Translations under genes and position numbers: made by a program
NCBI GenBank assembly: GCA_027318585.1
Contig: DAHVOW010000001.1
Span: 1-40,000 of the forward strand
From: Methanobacteriaceae archaeon
GTDB lineage: Archaea > Methanobacteriota > Methanobacteria > Methanobacteriales > Methanobacteriaceae
DNA length: 40,000 bases
Direction of reading: 5' to 3'
Notes under the pieces: generated by a model
The model's input: only the letters and a program-made list of their open reading frames with translations
Database searches by the model: none
Told to the model about the DNA's origin: nothing
Shown here: one piece after another, positions 30,925 through 38,930 of the stretch
How positions within the stretch are numbered: position 1 is the first letter of the stretch
Layout of the letters: every line of letters begins with the position of its first letter

Positions 30925-33504
30925 ATGTCCAAAAGGTTTATACCCGAACTCTTATCACCAGCAGGTTCCATAAATGCCCTTAAAGCCGCAACCCGAGCGG
31001 GTGCCGATGCAGTGTATCTGGCCAGCCAGAAATTTGGGGCTAGACATTATGCGGATAATTTTAATCCTGTAGAATTAGAAGAAGCATTGAATTACTCGCA
31101 TCTTAGGGGTTTGAATGTCTACATAACAGTGAACACCCTGCAAAAGGATGGTGAATTGGAGGAGGTAGCAGATTATCTGTACTGGCTTTATGAAAAGGGA
31201 GCAGATGGAGTTATAGTTCAAGATCTGGGAGTGGCCAGTTTAGCCCGGGACCTGGTTCCCAAGCTACCTCTCCATGCCTCCACCCAGATGACCATCCACA
31301 ACCAGGAAGGAGTAAAGTGGGCTGCTGATTTTGGGTTTAAGCGGGTTATTCTGGCCAGGGAAATGAAACTTGCCGAAATAAAGAGTATAGCTCCCGAAGT
31401 TCTGGAGCAGGTGGAACTGGAAGTGTTCATACACGGAGCACTTTGCTACTCCTATTCGGGCCAGTGTCTTTTCTCATCCCTGATTGGGGGTAGAAGCGGT
31501 AACCGTGGTATGTGTGCCCAGCCCTGCCGTAAAAAATACCAGCTGATGACTGGCACCATGGACCAGTATGGGAGGCCAGTGCACCTCACAGAAATACCCC
31601 GGGATGGAGATTACCTCTTCTCCACCCGGGACCTTTCCATCTATCCCCACCTGGAGGAAGTGGTTAATTCCAATATCTCTTCTTTAAAAATTGAGGGCCG
31701 GATGCGTTCACCAGAATACGTGGCCCTGGTGGTCAACACCTACCGTAAAGCCCTGGAATCAATTGAAAAGGGGGATTGGAAGCCTCAAAAAAAAGATATT
31801 GAAAATTTGAAGCTGGCCTTCAACCGGGGATTCACCCGGGGCCATATTCTTGAAGCAACCCCTGGAAACACCATGGAACGGAGAAGTCCTGGAAACCGGG
31901 GGCTGTATCTGGGCCGGGTTACCCGGTGGGATCCTGTTTCCCGAATGGCTGCCCTGAAATTGGAAAGTTCATACCATCCAGAACCAGGAGATGGGATAGT
32001 TTTCACCACCAAAACCGGAGAAAAAGTGTTTGGGATGAGACTGGATGCTGAGCCTATTTTAGAACCGCACCAGGTGCTTATAAAATCTACCCGGAAGGTT
32101 CAACCAGGATATGAAGTGTTCATGACCCGCAGAGAGTCTCTCCAGAGATGGGCCTCCAGTTTGATAAAAAGTGCTGAAAAACCCAAAATTAATCTGGATC
32201 TGCAGCTGAAATGGAACAAAGACCTAATACCCATTATAAAGGGGCAGGTAACCGCCCCGGATGGTGAAGTTCTCAATATAACCTACCAGGCCAAATTTGC
32301 CATGGAACCCGCCCAAAAGCGCCCCCTGGGTGAGGAGCAGATCCGTGAGCAGCTGCAAAAAACAGGAGGCACTATATTCACCATCCACACCTTGAAAATC
32401 AACTATCCTGGCGGCTTATTCTGCCCCATATCTGTTTTAAACAGTTTAAGAAGAGATTTTCTAGAAGAAGTGGAGAGGATGTTGATTGCACGTCACCAAC
32501 CGGAGAGAATGGAACTGAAACCTATTCAGAACCGTTTGGAAAGGATTAAGAAAGATCTGGCCAAGGATTCACAGGCGCCGGCCCCCACCTCAAATCCGGA
32601 TCTAGTCGTGTGGATCTCTGATCTGGAATCATTAAATAATGCCGTGGAGGGGAACTGTAAACGAGCCTGCCTCCAATCCCCGGTTAGCAATCTCGGTTCC
32701 AATAAAGGGGCTCGTAAGCTTCTAAAGTTAATGCAAAGGGCCATTAAGATAGTGGAAGATTCTGATACAGAATTAATCTGGAAGTGGCCTTCAATCACCC
32801 CCCATAGCCTTTTAAGAAACTTAAATCCAATACTAACTGAATTAATGGACTGGGGCCTGTCAGGAGTTATGGTGGATGGGTTGGGGGCCTCGGAAGCAGT
32901 TAAAACTCAGGGGGGAGCCTTGAAGTTATATGGTTCCACTGGACTTAATGTCTGGAACCACCTAACCATACAGGAGCTGGCGGACTCCTTCCAATACCTC
33001 ACCATCTCTCCGGAACTTTCTAGGGATGATCTGAAGAAGCTCACCCGCCTGAAACGTGCCCGTAAGTTAGCTATTGACTTGGAGATTATGGTTCAGGGCA
33101 ACCAGGAGGTGCTGATCAGCCAGGATGCCATTGGTCCGGCTGGAGAAGAGGCAAACTATGTTGATAATGTATTCTGGGGGGTTAAAGATAATAAAAATCA
33201 TGTGTTCCCGGTTCGGTGGGATCAAGACCGGCGGACCCAGCTATTTAACTCGGTGGAGCTGTGCTTAATTGATCAGCTGCCCAGTCTTCTGAAGATGGGG
33301 TGGTCAGGACTGGTAATTGATGCCCGTGGAAAACCAGCTAACTATACTAAAGATATGATCGGACTTTACCAGGAGGCCCTGCTGTTATCCTTACAGAAAC
33401 CCTCTGATCTGTTAAGCAACCTTAGAGTCCTTAAGGAGGAAGTTAAAACTAGATCGACCGGTGGAATTACCAGCGGCAACTTCTTAAGGGGAGTGGCGGA
33501 TTAG
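30925..33504 (+). CDS. Peptidase U32-family protein (RlhA/TrhP-like), long form
   Basis: This 859-aa protein begins with the U32 TIM-like barrel (ELLSPAGSINALKAATRAGADAVY) and has the signature EVFIHGALCYSYSGQC (about 168-183), then CAQPCRKKY, whose cysteines could bind an iron-sulfur cluster. A DUF3656-like middle region and a less conserved C-terminal part (after about 540) follow. Bacterial relatives RlhA and TrhP hydroxylate RNA cytidine or uridine with prephenate; peptidase activity is reported for others. RNA hydroxylation is my favoured role. GGGAGAGG lies before the ATG. Confidence 0.85.
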   Translation: MSKRFIPELLSPAGSINALKAATRAGADAVYLASQKFGARHYADNFNPVELEEALNYSHLRGLNVYITVNTLQKDGELEEVADYLYWLYEKGADGVIVQDLGVASLARDLVPKLPLHASTQMTIHNQEGVKWAADFGFKRVILAREMKLAEIKSIAPEVLEQVELEVFIHGALCYSYSGQCLFSSLIGGRSGNRGMCAQPCRKKYQLMTGTMDQYGRPVHLTEIPRDGDYLFSTRDLSIYPHLEEVVNSNISSLKIEGRMRSPEYVALVVNTYRKALESIEKGDWKPQKKDIENLKLAFNRGFTRGHILEATPGNTMERRSPGNRGLYLGRVTRWDPVSRMAALKLESSYHPEPGDGIVFTTKTGEKVFGMRLDAEPILEPHQVLIKSTRKVQPGYEVFMTRRESLQRWASSLIKSAEKPKINLDLQLKWNKDLIPIIKGQVTAPDGEVLNITYQAKFAMEPAQKRPLGEEQIREQLQKTGGTIFTIHTLKINYPGGLFCPISVLNSLRRDFLEEVERMLIARHQPERMELKPIQNRLERIKKDLAKDSQAPAPTSNPDLVVWISDLESLNNAVEGNCKRACLQSPVSNLGSNKGARKLLKLMQRAIKIVEDSDTELIWKWPSITPHSLLRNLNPILTELMDWGLSGVMVDGLGASEAVKTQGGALKLYGSTGLNVWNHLTIQELADSFQYLTISPELSRDDLKKLTRLKRARKLAIDLEIMVQGNQEVLISQDAIGPAGEEANYVDNVFWGVKDNKNHVFPVRWDQDRRTQLFNSVELCLIDQLPSLLKMGWSGLVIDARGKPANYTKDMIGLYQEALLLSLQKPSDLLSNLRVLKEEVKTRSTGGITSGNFLRGVAD

Positions 33505-34340
33505 AAGGGGAGGTTAAGCCACTCGAAGATCCCCATCATTTTCAGGGAAATATAGATGAGAATTATAATGAACAGATATCTTAACTGTTTTCCAGGTAGC
33601 CTATGGGCGGTTAAAACCCCTAACTGAGCCATGGGGATGCTGGTTCCAGCCAGGGCCACTAGCTGCACCAGATTTATGTATCCTAACGAGTAAGGAGGTA
33701 ATCCAGGTACGGAAAGTCCCTGTGATATGTATACCAGGATTCCCCCAAGGGAAGCCATAATGATGAAGGCCATAGACGTTCCAATGGCCTGGTGAATCCT
33801 GAATTTGAGTAGAATGGTGAGTATAGGGACCATGACCACCCCACCCCCAATACCCAGCAATCCTGAAGATAAACCACCAATAAAACCCCATAACAGGTAG
33901 TACAGGTCCTTGGAAGATCCTTGTCCATCATTCCCTTTGCCGTTTTCAGGGGGGTGGGATTTCAACATCCACAGAGCACTGGCCAGGATTATGATTCCGG
34001 ATACTATCCTTAAAAACTGTACTGGAGAATTAGTGGCTATAAATGCCCCTATGGTTCCGCCGAAAAATCCTGCAAATCCTAAAAACATGGCCGGTTTAAT
34101 GAGTACCGCTCCCCGACGGCCATGACCCCATGCTCCGCTGATGGCTGTGGGGAGAATAACTGCCAGGCTGGTGCCGAAGGCGATCCGGATGGCCAGATTT
34201 GGATCCACACCCAGCACCATCAGGAGGAAGAATTGTACAGGCCCCATTATAAAGCCACCTCCCACCCCCAAGAGGCCAGATGTAAATCCCACCAGCACTC
34301 CAGTCAATGCCAGAACCAGAAGATAAGCCACCAAATCCAT
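33501..34340 (-). CDS. TauE/SafE-family membrane permease
   Basis: This 279-aa protein has about eight TM segments and the internal duplication of the TauE/SafE family: GLLGVGGGFIMGPV near the N-terminus and GLLGIGGGVVMVPIL in the second half. Members export sulfite or organosulfur anions or take up sulfoacetate and similar compounds; the substrate here is unknown. The stop overlaps the convergent U32 gene stop by four bases. Confidence 0.88.
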   Translation of the reverse strand: MDLVAYLLVLALTGVLVGFTSGLLGVGGGFIMGPVQFFLLMVLGVDPNLAIRIAFGTSLAVILPTAISGAWGHGRRGAVLIKPAMFLGFAGFFGGTIGAFIATNSPVQFLRIVSGIIILASALWMLKSHPPENGKGNDGQGSSKDLYYLLWGFIGGLSSGLLGIGGGVVMVPILTILLKFRIHQAIGTSMAFIIMASLGGILVYISQGLSVPGLPPYSLGYINLVQLVALAGTSIPMAQLGVLTAHRLPGKQLRYLFIIILIYISLKMMGIFEWLNLPF

Positions 34341-34531
34341 CTTACAATATCTCCATTCCCATTACTAGGAGTTTATTAAAGGATTTTAGAAATCTCCTAT
34401 AATTACATGGCTAATCTTATCTTTAACTTCCTATTAATAATCTACCGCGGACTATAATGAATAATCACCAGAATATACCTATTTAGCCAATTATAAACAA
34501 TATAACAGCTTAGGTGTATTGCTGATAATCC

Positions 34532-34559
34532 GTTTGAAAACCAGGATACAAATTCAAAC
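34532..34559. repeat. Inverted repeat in the spacer before the MutS-like gene
   Basis: GTTTGAA (34532-34538) and TTCAAAC (34553-34559) are perfect inverted arms with a 14-base spacer. They lie about 65 bases before the TTG start of the plus-strand gene. The 282-base spacer is otherwise AT-rich and shows no gene. Confidence 0.35.
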
Positions 34560-34622
34560 TCATCAGTACCTAATAAAATGATTAATAGGAGGAAGATCAA
34601 GGGATATCTTAAGGTGTGAGAT

Positions 34623-36518
34623 TTGGAACTGCGTAATATCAATGGTGTTGGAGAACGGATGGCCCAGCGTATAGAGAGTGAATTCGGGGATGAAGATGCA
34701 TTCCTGAAAGCAGCACTTAACTACGAAGTGGACCGACTGGCCCGAATCGAAGGGATCAGTCAGCGCCGGGCAGTGGAAATAATTAACGAAGTTCTGGGTA
34801 ATCCCACCCAGAAGTTTCTAAAAACGGAACGAGCCATTCAGCTCTATGAAGATATCATTAAAAAGATCCTTGAACACGCCAGTACTGATTATGCCCAGAA
34901 CCGGGTTTTGCTTTTAAGTCCCACAAAGGATCTCCAGAAAATCCATAAACGAATGAACACCGTACTGGAGGCCAAAAAGAGCATTGGAAAACTACCACGT
35001 GATGAGATCCAAAATCTATTGAAACGGATTAATCACCTGGAAGTGCCCCGTCCCAGGGTTGAACCAGGCCAAGCCCTACTGGTTGAGAGTAAAAAGGATT
35101 ATGAAGTTCTTTTAGAACGTGACCTTCATCGTCACATTTCCATTATAACCCTGGATGAATTAGAAAGCCTTCAGGAGTATGAACTGGTAGTTTACGCTTA
35201 TAACGAGGGTTTTTTAGATATAGATGATGCTGCCAATCTGGCCATGATGCCCCTGGATGTCGCGGATAGTGAACTGGTACCGGGTAAGGTTCTCTTCTAC
35301 TACCAGCACAACCAAGAGATCCTTGAAAACGCAGCTAAGTTACGGGAAATGCTAGGCTGGAGTTCTACACTGCCAGATGTGATGGGCATACTGGATTCTG
35401 TGAAGTCCAACCGAGTGGATGAGGACAGCTTCAACCGGGCCGTGGATGAGGCCAAGGAAGTCGCTGAAGAGAAGATGAAGGTCGCCATTAAAATGGTGGA
35501 ATTATCCGGACAGGAGGTTCTAGACCTTCTCAACCAGGGTTTGCCTGGAAAGATCAAGGATATCTTAGATGATGTTCTGGAAGAGGCTAGGCAGGAAATT
35601 TACACCCGAACGGGCTGCAGTTTTAACCCGTTCCTGGCTAAGTATCCCCTGGAACTTGATGAAGAAGAAATGGACCGGGTGCGGAAGCAGGAGATGGGAC
35701 GACAGCATTTAAAAGCCTTTGAATATCGTGTGAAAGCTGCCAAGGAGCTTGCACAATTACAGGATAAAGTTGAAAGGGAAGTTAAAGAAGTCCTGGAGTT
35801 TGACTACCAGTTCGCCCTGGGAAGCTTTGCCCATGAATATGACCTGCAAAAACCCACAATCAGTGATGAATTCAGCTTCGAAGAAGCCATACATCTCGAT
35901 TTGGCCCTTTCGGGGAATATTCAGAGAATAAGTTATCAGCTTCAAAAGCCGGATAACGTGGTGCTTTTAACCGGAGCCAACAGTGGAGGAAAAACAACTC
36001 TACTGGAGACTCTAGCTCAGATATCCATACTAACCCAGATGGGACTGCCGGTTCCGGCTAGAGGGGCCAGGGTGAAGTTGATCGATGAATTGTACTTCTT
36101 TTCCAAGAAGCGTGCCCTGGATGCCGGTGCCTTTGAGTCCTTCCTCCGGAACTTTATACCAATTGCCACCCAGGAAACCGATAAACTAGTTCTTTTGGAT
36201 GAACTGGAAGCCATAACCGAGTTAGAAGCAGCGGTAAAAATCATATCCTGTTTCATGGACCTTATCCGGGAATCGGGTAGTCATGCCATTATCGTTACCC
36301 ACCTGGCCCGGGAGATATTTAAATACACCCAGGTTCGTGTTGATGGCATCGAGGCCAGTGGACTGGACGAAGAGTACAATCTTATAGTGGACCGAACACC
36401 CCGGATGGATTATCTAGCCCGCAGTACACCGGAACTCATTCTCCGGAGGGTTTACGAGAAGTCAGACGGGAAAGTAAAAGGTATCTATGGGAAAATGCTG
36501 GAACTTTTTAAATCCTAA
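34623..36518 (+). CDS. MutS-family ATPase with N-terminal helix-hairpin-helix, no Smr domain
   Basis: This 631-aa protein opens with an HhH segment (NINGVGERMAQRIESEFG and a second GISQRRAVEII), then a long helical clamp/lever region. The MutS domain V ATPase has Walker A GANSGGKTT (451-459) and Walker B LVLLDELEA (D526), followed by a THLAREIF switch. It resembles the MutS2 branch but lacks the C-terminal Smr nuclease and the MutS1 mismatch-recognition domain. The start is TTG 34623, six bases after AAGGTG. Branched-DNA or recombination control is inference. Confidence 0.85.
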   Translation: MELRNINGVGERMAQRIESEFGDEDAFLKAALNYEVDRLARIEGISQRRAVEIINEVLGNPTQKFLKTERAIQLYEDIIKKILEHASTDYAQNRVLLLSPTKDLQKIHKRMNTVLEAKKSIGKLPRDEIQNLLKRINHLEVPRPRVEPGQALLVESKKDYEVLLERDLHRHISIITLDELESLQEYELVVYAYNEGFLDIDDAANLAMMPLDVADSELVPGKVLFYYQHNQEILENAAKLREMLGWSSTLPDVMGILDSVKSNRVDEDSFNRAVDEAKEVAEEKMKVAIKMVELSGQEVLDLLNQGLPGKIKDILDDVLEEARQEIYTRTGCSFNPFLAKYPLELDEEEMDRVRKQEMGRQHLKAFEYRVKAAKELAQLQDKVEREVKEVLEFDYQFALGSFAHEYDLQKPTISDEFSFEEAIHLDLALSGNIQRISYQLQKPDNVVLLTGANSGGKTTLLETLAQISILTQMGLPVPARGARVKLIDELYFFSKKRALDAGAFESFLRNFIPIATQETDKLVLLDELEAITELEAAVKIISCFMDLIRESGSHAIIVTHLAREIFKYTQVRVDGIEASGLDEEYNLIVDRTPRMDYLARSTPELILRRVYEKSDGKVKGIYGKMLELFKS

Positions 36519-36527
36519 TAAACTATT

Positions 36528-36536
36528 AAAAAAAAA
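36528..36536 (-). terminator. Poly-T terminator after the PRC-barrel gene
   Basis: Nine T on the minus strand start 20 bases after the stop of the PRC-barrel gene (36556). Because the tract is A9 on the plus strand, it would not end the convergent MutS-like transcript. Confidence 0.5.
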
Positions 36537-36555
36537 TGAAGAGTAATTAGGGAAA

Positions 36556-37065
36556 TTAAACCCCTAAAAGTGTTTCTACACTATCTTTATTCATTTCCAA
36601 AATAACATAATCACCGATATATTTTATGTCATCATCAGAAACCATTAAGTTCTTTTTACGGAATGCTGAACCAGTGGATATCACTACATTATGAATCAGA
36701 CAACCCTTAGGGTCGATGAGCATGTCCTCCACCTTACCAATGACCATGGCATCCTCGGAGAGTACTTCCTTACCAATGAATTTTTTTAAAAGATCACCCT
36801 CCAGGGGGAGTTGTTCTATTTTATCCACTTTACCCTTCCCCTCGATACCAACCTCATCCAGGGTTAGCTGCATGTAATCCCCAATTTCGGCTATCTCATC
36901 ACTTACCACGGCAAAGTAGTTCTTTTTAAGGGCAGAACCCGTTCCCACAATAACTTTATCCACCAGACATTCCTTTATGGTCACCGAAATGTCCACTACC
37001 TTACCCACTTCCCGGGCCTGTTTATCAATCACCACAGTTCCAATAAATTCTGTTGCTTTCATCAT
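36556..37065 (-). CDS. Protein of two PRC-barrel domains
   Basis: This 169-aa protein consists of two tandem PRC-barrel repeats of about 80 residues. The first has EFIGTVVIDKQAREVGKVVD and VIVGTGSALKKNYFAV; the second has KFIGKEVLSEDAMVIGKVED and VVISTGSAFRKKNLMV. The matched TGSA(L/F)(K/R)K segments show an internal duplication. PRC barrels occur in RNA metabolism (RimM) and in CdvA/Orc-related archaeal proteins; the role here is unknown. Either of two adjacent ATGs may start it; GGGAGG fits the second (37062) better. Confidence 0.85.
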   Translation of the reverse strand: MMKATEFIGTVVIDKQAREVGKVVDISVTIKECLVDKVIVGTGSALKKNYFAVVSDEIAEIGDYMQLTLDEVGIEGKGKVDKIEQLPLEGDLLKKFIGKEVLSEDAMVIGKVEDMLIDPKGCLIHNVVISTGSAFRKKNLMVSDDDIKYIGDYVILEMNKDSVETLLGV

Positions 37066-37134
37066 CTGCCTCCCTAAAGGTTTTTTTTAACTTTAACTTC
37101 CATTCTAACATAATCTAAATGAATGGGGAAAAAA

Positions 37135-37719
37135 TTAAATTCTTTTATTAATAGCCACATAACAGGCACTGGTAGCTCGATTAAGATCATCCTGTACGTA
37201 GGAAGAATCCCTGCTGGTCATCCAACTATACCAGCTGTATCCCCCTTTATTATAACCACTGGCCATGAGAGATTTCAGGTTGCCAGATTTAAAGATGATA
37301 TGAGGGTAGAGTGCAGTGGCCTGTATTTCATACAAGGTGTGATATCCGGTGGTGCCACCGACACAATGGGGGGCATCGAAGCTGTCGGATATGTAATGGG
37401 AAGCCACTCCAAAAGAGTAACTGGCCTGGTTATAATCGCCATTTTTATAGGCCAACTCGCCCTGATCCAGCCAGTAATCAGCCTTACCATAACTGGCCGG
37501 GTAACTGTGGTAACGGTAATCGAAAAATTTGAAGTCAGGATCATCAGAAGCGCTTCGCATTATCTCCAGACTCAAATTGTGTTGAGCATCAGTGGGAAGG
37601 GCATAATAAACTTCATCCACAATGTCATCGTGGGTAACGCTGGTCCAGGCCACCGCTGTTGGTGCCTGTACCAGGGCGAACATCAAAACTAGTAGTAATC
37701 CTGATAAGATTTTTTTCAT
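37135..37719 (-). CDS. Secreted zinc-dependent phospholipase C-like protein
   Basis: This 194-aa protein has a signal peptide (MKKILSGLLLVLMFALVQAP, cleavage predicted after AVA at residue 24), which leaves Trp25 as the mature N-terminus. In Bacillus cereus PLC the N-terminal Trp itself binds zinc. The other ligands follow in order: H30, D67 or D60, H71, then H108xxxD112, H118 (six on) and H127xxxE131. The last three spacings equal H118-D122, D122-H128 and H142-E146 of the Bacillus enzyme. Substrate is uncertain, since archaeal lipids are ethers. It is shorter than bacterial PLC. Confidence 0.75.
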   Translation of the reverse strand: MKKILSGLLLVLMFALVQAPTAVAWTSVTHDDIVDEVYYALPTDAQHNLSLEIMRSASDDPDFKFFDYRYHSYPASYGKADYWLDQGELAYKNGDYNQASYSFGVASHYISDSFDAPHCVGGTTGYHTLYEIQATALYPHIIFKSGNLKSLMASGYNKGGYSWYSWMTSRDSSYVQDDLNRATSACYVAINKRI

Positions 37720-37859
37720 GGTAAATACCGGTAAACGTGATTTGAAGATAAATATGGAAATATATTTTTCAATAATATTAATTTCAATTAAAATGTGTTG
37801 AATCTGATTAAGATATAAAGTTATCGCTTCTTAAAAATTCCAGGCCTTCTTCTCTAGTT

Positions 37860-38579
37860 TCAATGGTCTTCATCGGAACTGACAGCTCCCAATTCTATTT
37901 CCGCTTCCAGTTCTTCAACTATGCTGGGCTCCTTTCCTTCCTTTTCCGCCCTCTTAATAAGCCAAACTCCAAGTAAAGCCCCCAATATGGCTCCGAATAG
38001 GTCAGCCCAAAGATCCTGCATGGTATCATTAAGGGGAGGGGCTAGATGAGAGCCCTGGGTAAGGCCAGTGGGGAGCCACTCTCCTATGAAGGGATAAAGG
38101 ATCTGGTCGTAGAAGTATTCAGACATCTCCAGAGCCGCACCCGTGCCCATAACCACCATGATGATGATGGCGAACATGACCCCCAGACTGGCCTGCAGGC
38201 GGCCCAGGGCATAAAAGGTGTAGATGATCATCATCCCCAAAAGACCCAGAACAGCTGGGACCAGGATGTGCATAAACTTATCATAATAATCGAAACGGGT
38301 GTAAAAACTATTGGCATCAGCCAGGATCAGCTCTAAAAACACCACCAATAAGAATAAAATCTCTATCTCCACCGGAATATGACATACCCGGTTAGCAGTG
38401 GCGTATCGCGGCCAGGTGATAATGGCCAGGGCTATAAAAGCCAACACCCCAAAAAATACCTCACCAACCAGGATGGCGGCTACTGCACCAATTATCAGCA
38501 TAATGCGCAGAAACCATATAAGGTATTGTTTCCAGGGCTTTACTTCACCAAAATCAGGGACAGCACAAGATTTAGCCAT
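37860..38579 (-). CDS. DUF2238/VanZ-like membrane protein
   Basis: This 239-aa protein has about seven TM segments between a short soluble N-terminus and an acidic C-terminal tail (EELEAEIELGAVSSDEDH). It has the motifs YYDKFMHILVP, ALEMSEYFYD and NDTMQDLWADLFGAILGA, conserved in the YjdF/DUF2238 family and echoed in VanZ-like proteins. No function is established. The promoter lies in the spacer shared with katG. Confidence 0.72.
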   Translation of the reverse strand: MAKSCAVPDFGEVKPWKQYLIWFLRIMLIIGAVAAILVGEVFFGVLAFIALAIITWPRYATANRVCHIPVEIEILFLLVVFLELILADANSFYTRFDYYDKFMHILVPAVLGLLGMMIIYTFYALGRLQASLGVMFAIIIMVVMGTGAALEMSEYFYDQILYPFIGEWLPTGLTQGSHLAPPLNDTMQDLWADLFGAILGALLGVWLIKRAEKEGKEPSIVEELEAEIELGAVSSDEDH

Positions 38580-38930
38580 TTATTTATCACCTATACTCCA
38601 ATTCCATAGCTACTTCTAGTTTCTATATCTATACTCATATAATATTAGGACTTCGCTGCAACACTTCGGGAGTCTGAAATTAATTCCATCTAGGAAAGGG
38701 TTCTAAATCCATATTGGAGATAAGTTCCACCATTTTTATGGTTGATTTTCTACTGAAGATTAATTAAAGATAAAATTATATAGAACTAAGTTCTAAATAG
38801 AAGTTGATTTTAAGAAACAGTGAAAATATTTCCTAAGGAGATTATTAAATATAATTAAACCAAAAAAACACAGGATCTCATTTCTAAAAAGAAAATCAAA
38901 GAAAAATGAAATTAAAAAAGGGGTGAACTA
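38580..38930. other. Gene-free 351-base divergent spacer before katG
   Basis: No gene is visible. It contains promoters in both directions. Toward katG there is one TATA box (TTATATA, 38776-38782) next to a palindrome and a second AT-rich candidate, TTAAATATAATTAAA at 38845-38859. The length and AT richness leave room for regulation. Confidence 0.6.
38781..38795. promoter_or_regulatory. Palindromic operator candidate before katG
   Basis: TAGAACTAAGTTCTA has perfect 7-base arms around one central A and overlaps the downstream edge of the TATA box at 38776-38782. A bound repressor would block preinitiation. It does not match the Bacillus PerR box by eye, and the regulator is unknown. Confidence 0.45.

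Noticed and set aside
34442..34642. 66-codon minus-strand frame in the spacer before the MutS-like gene
   Set aside because: It overlaps the ribosome site and start of the MutS-like gene and looks like AT-rich hydrophobic noise.
37123..37692. Long plus-strand reading frame (189 codons) opposite the phospholipase C-like gene
   Set aside because: The minus-strand frame has a signal peptide, ordered zinc ligands and better codon use. The plus-strand protein has no recognisable feature.
38660..38690. GACTTC/GGAGTC stem before katG as a terminator hairpin
   Set aside because: The stem is short with a G-T pair and a 14-base loop, and no T run follows. Too weak to call.
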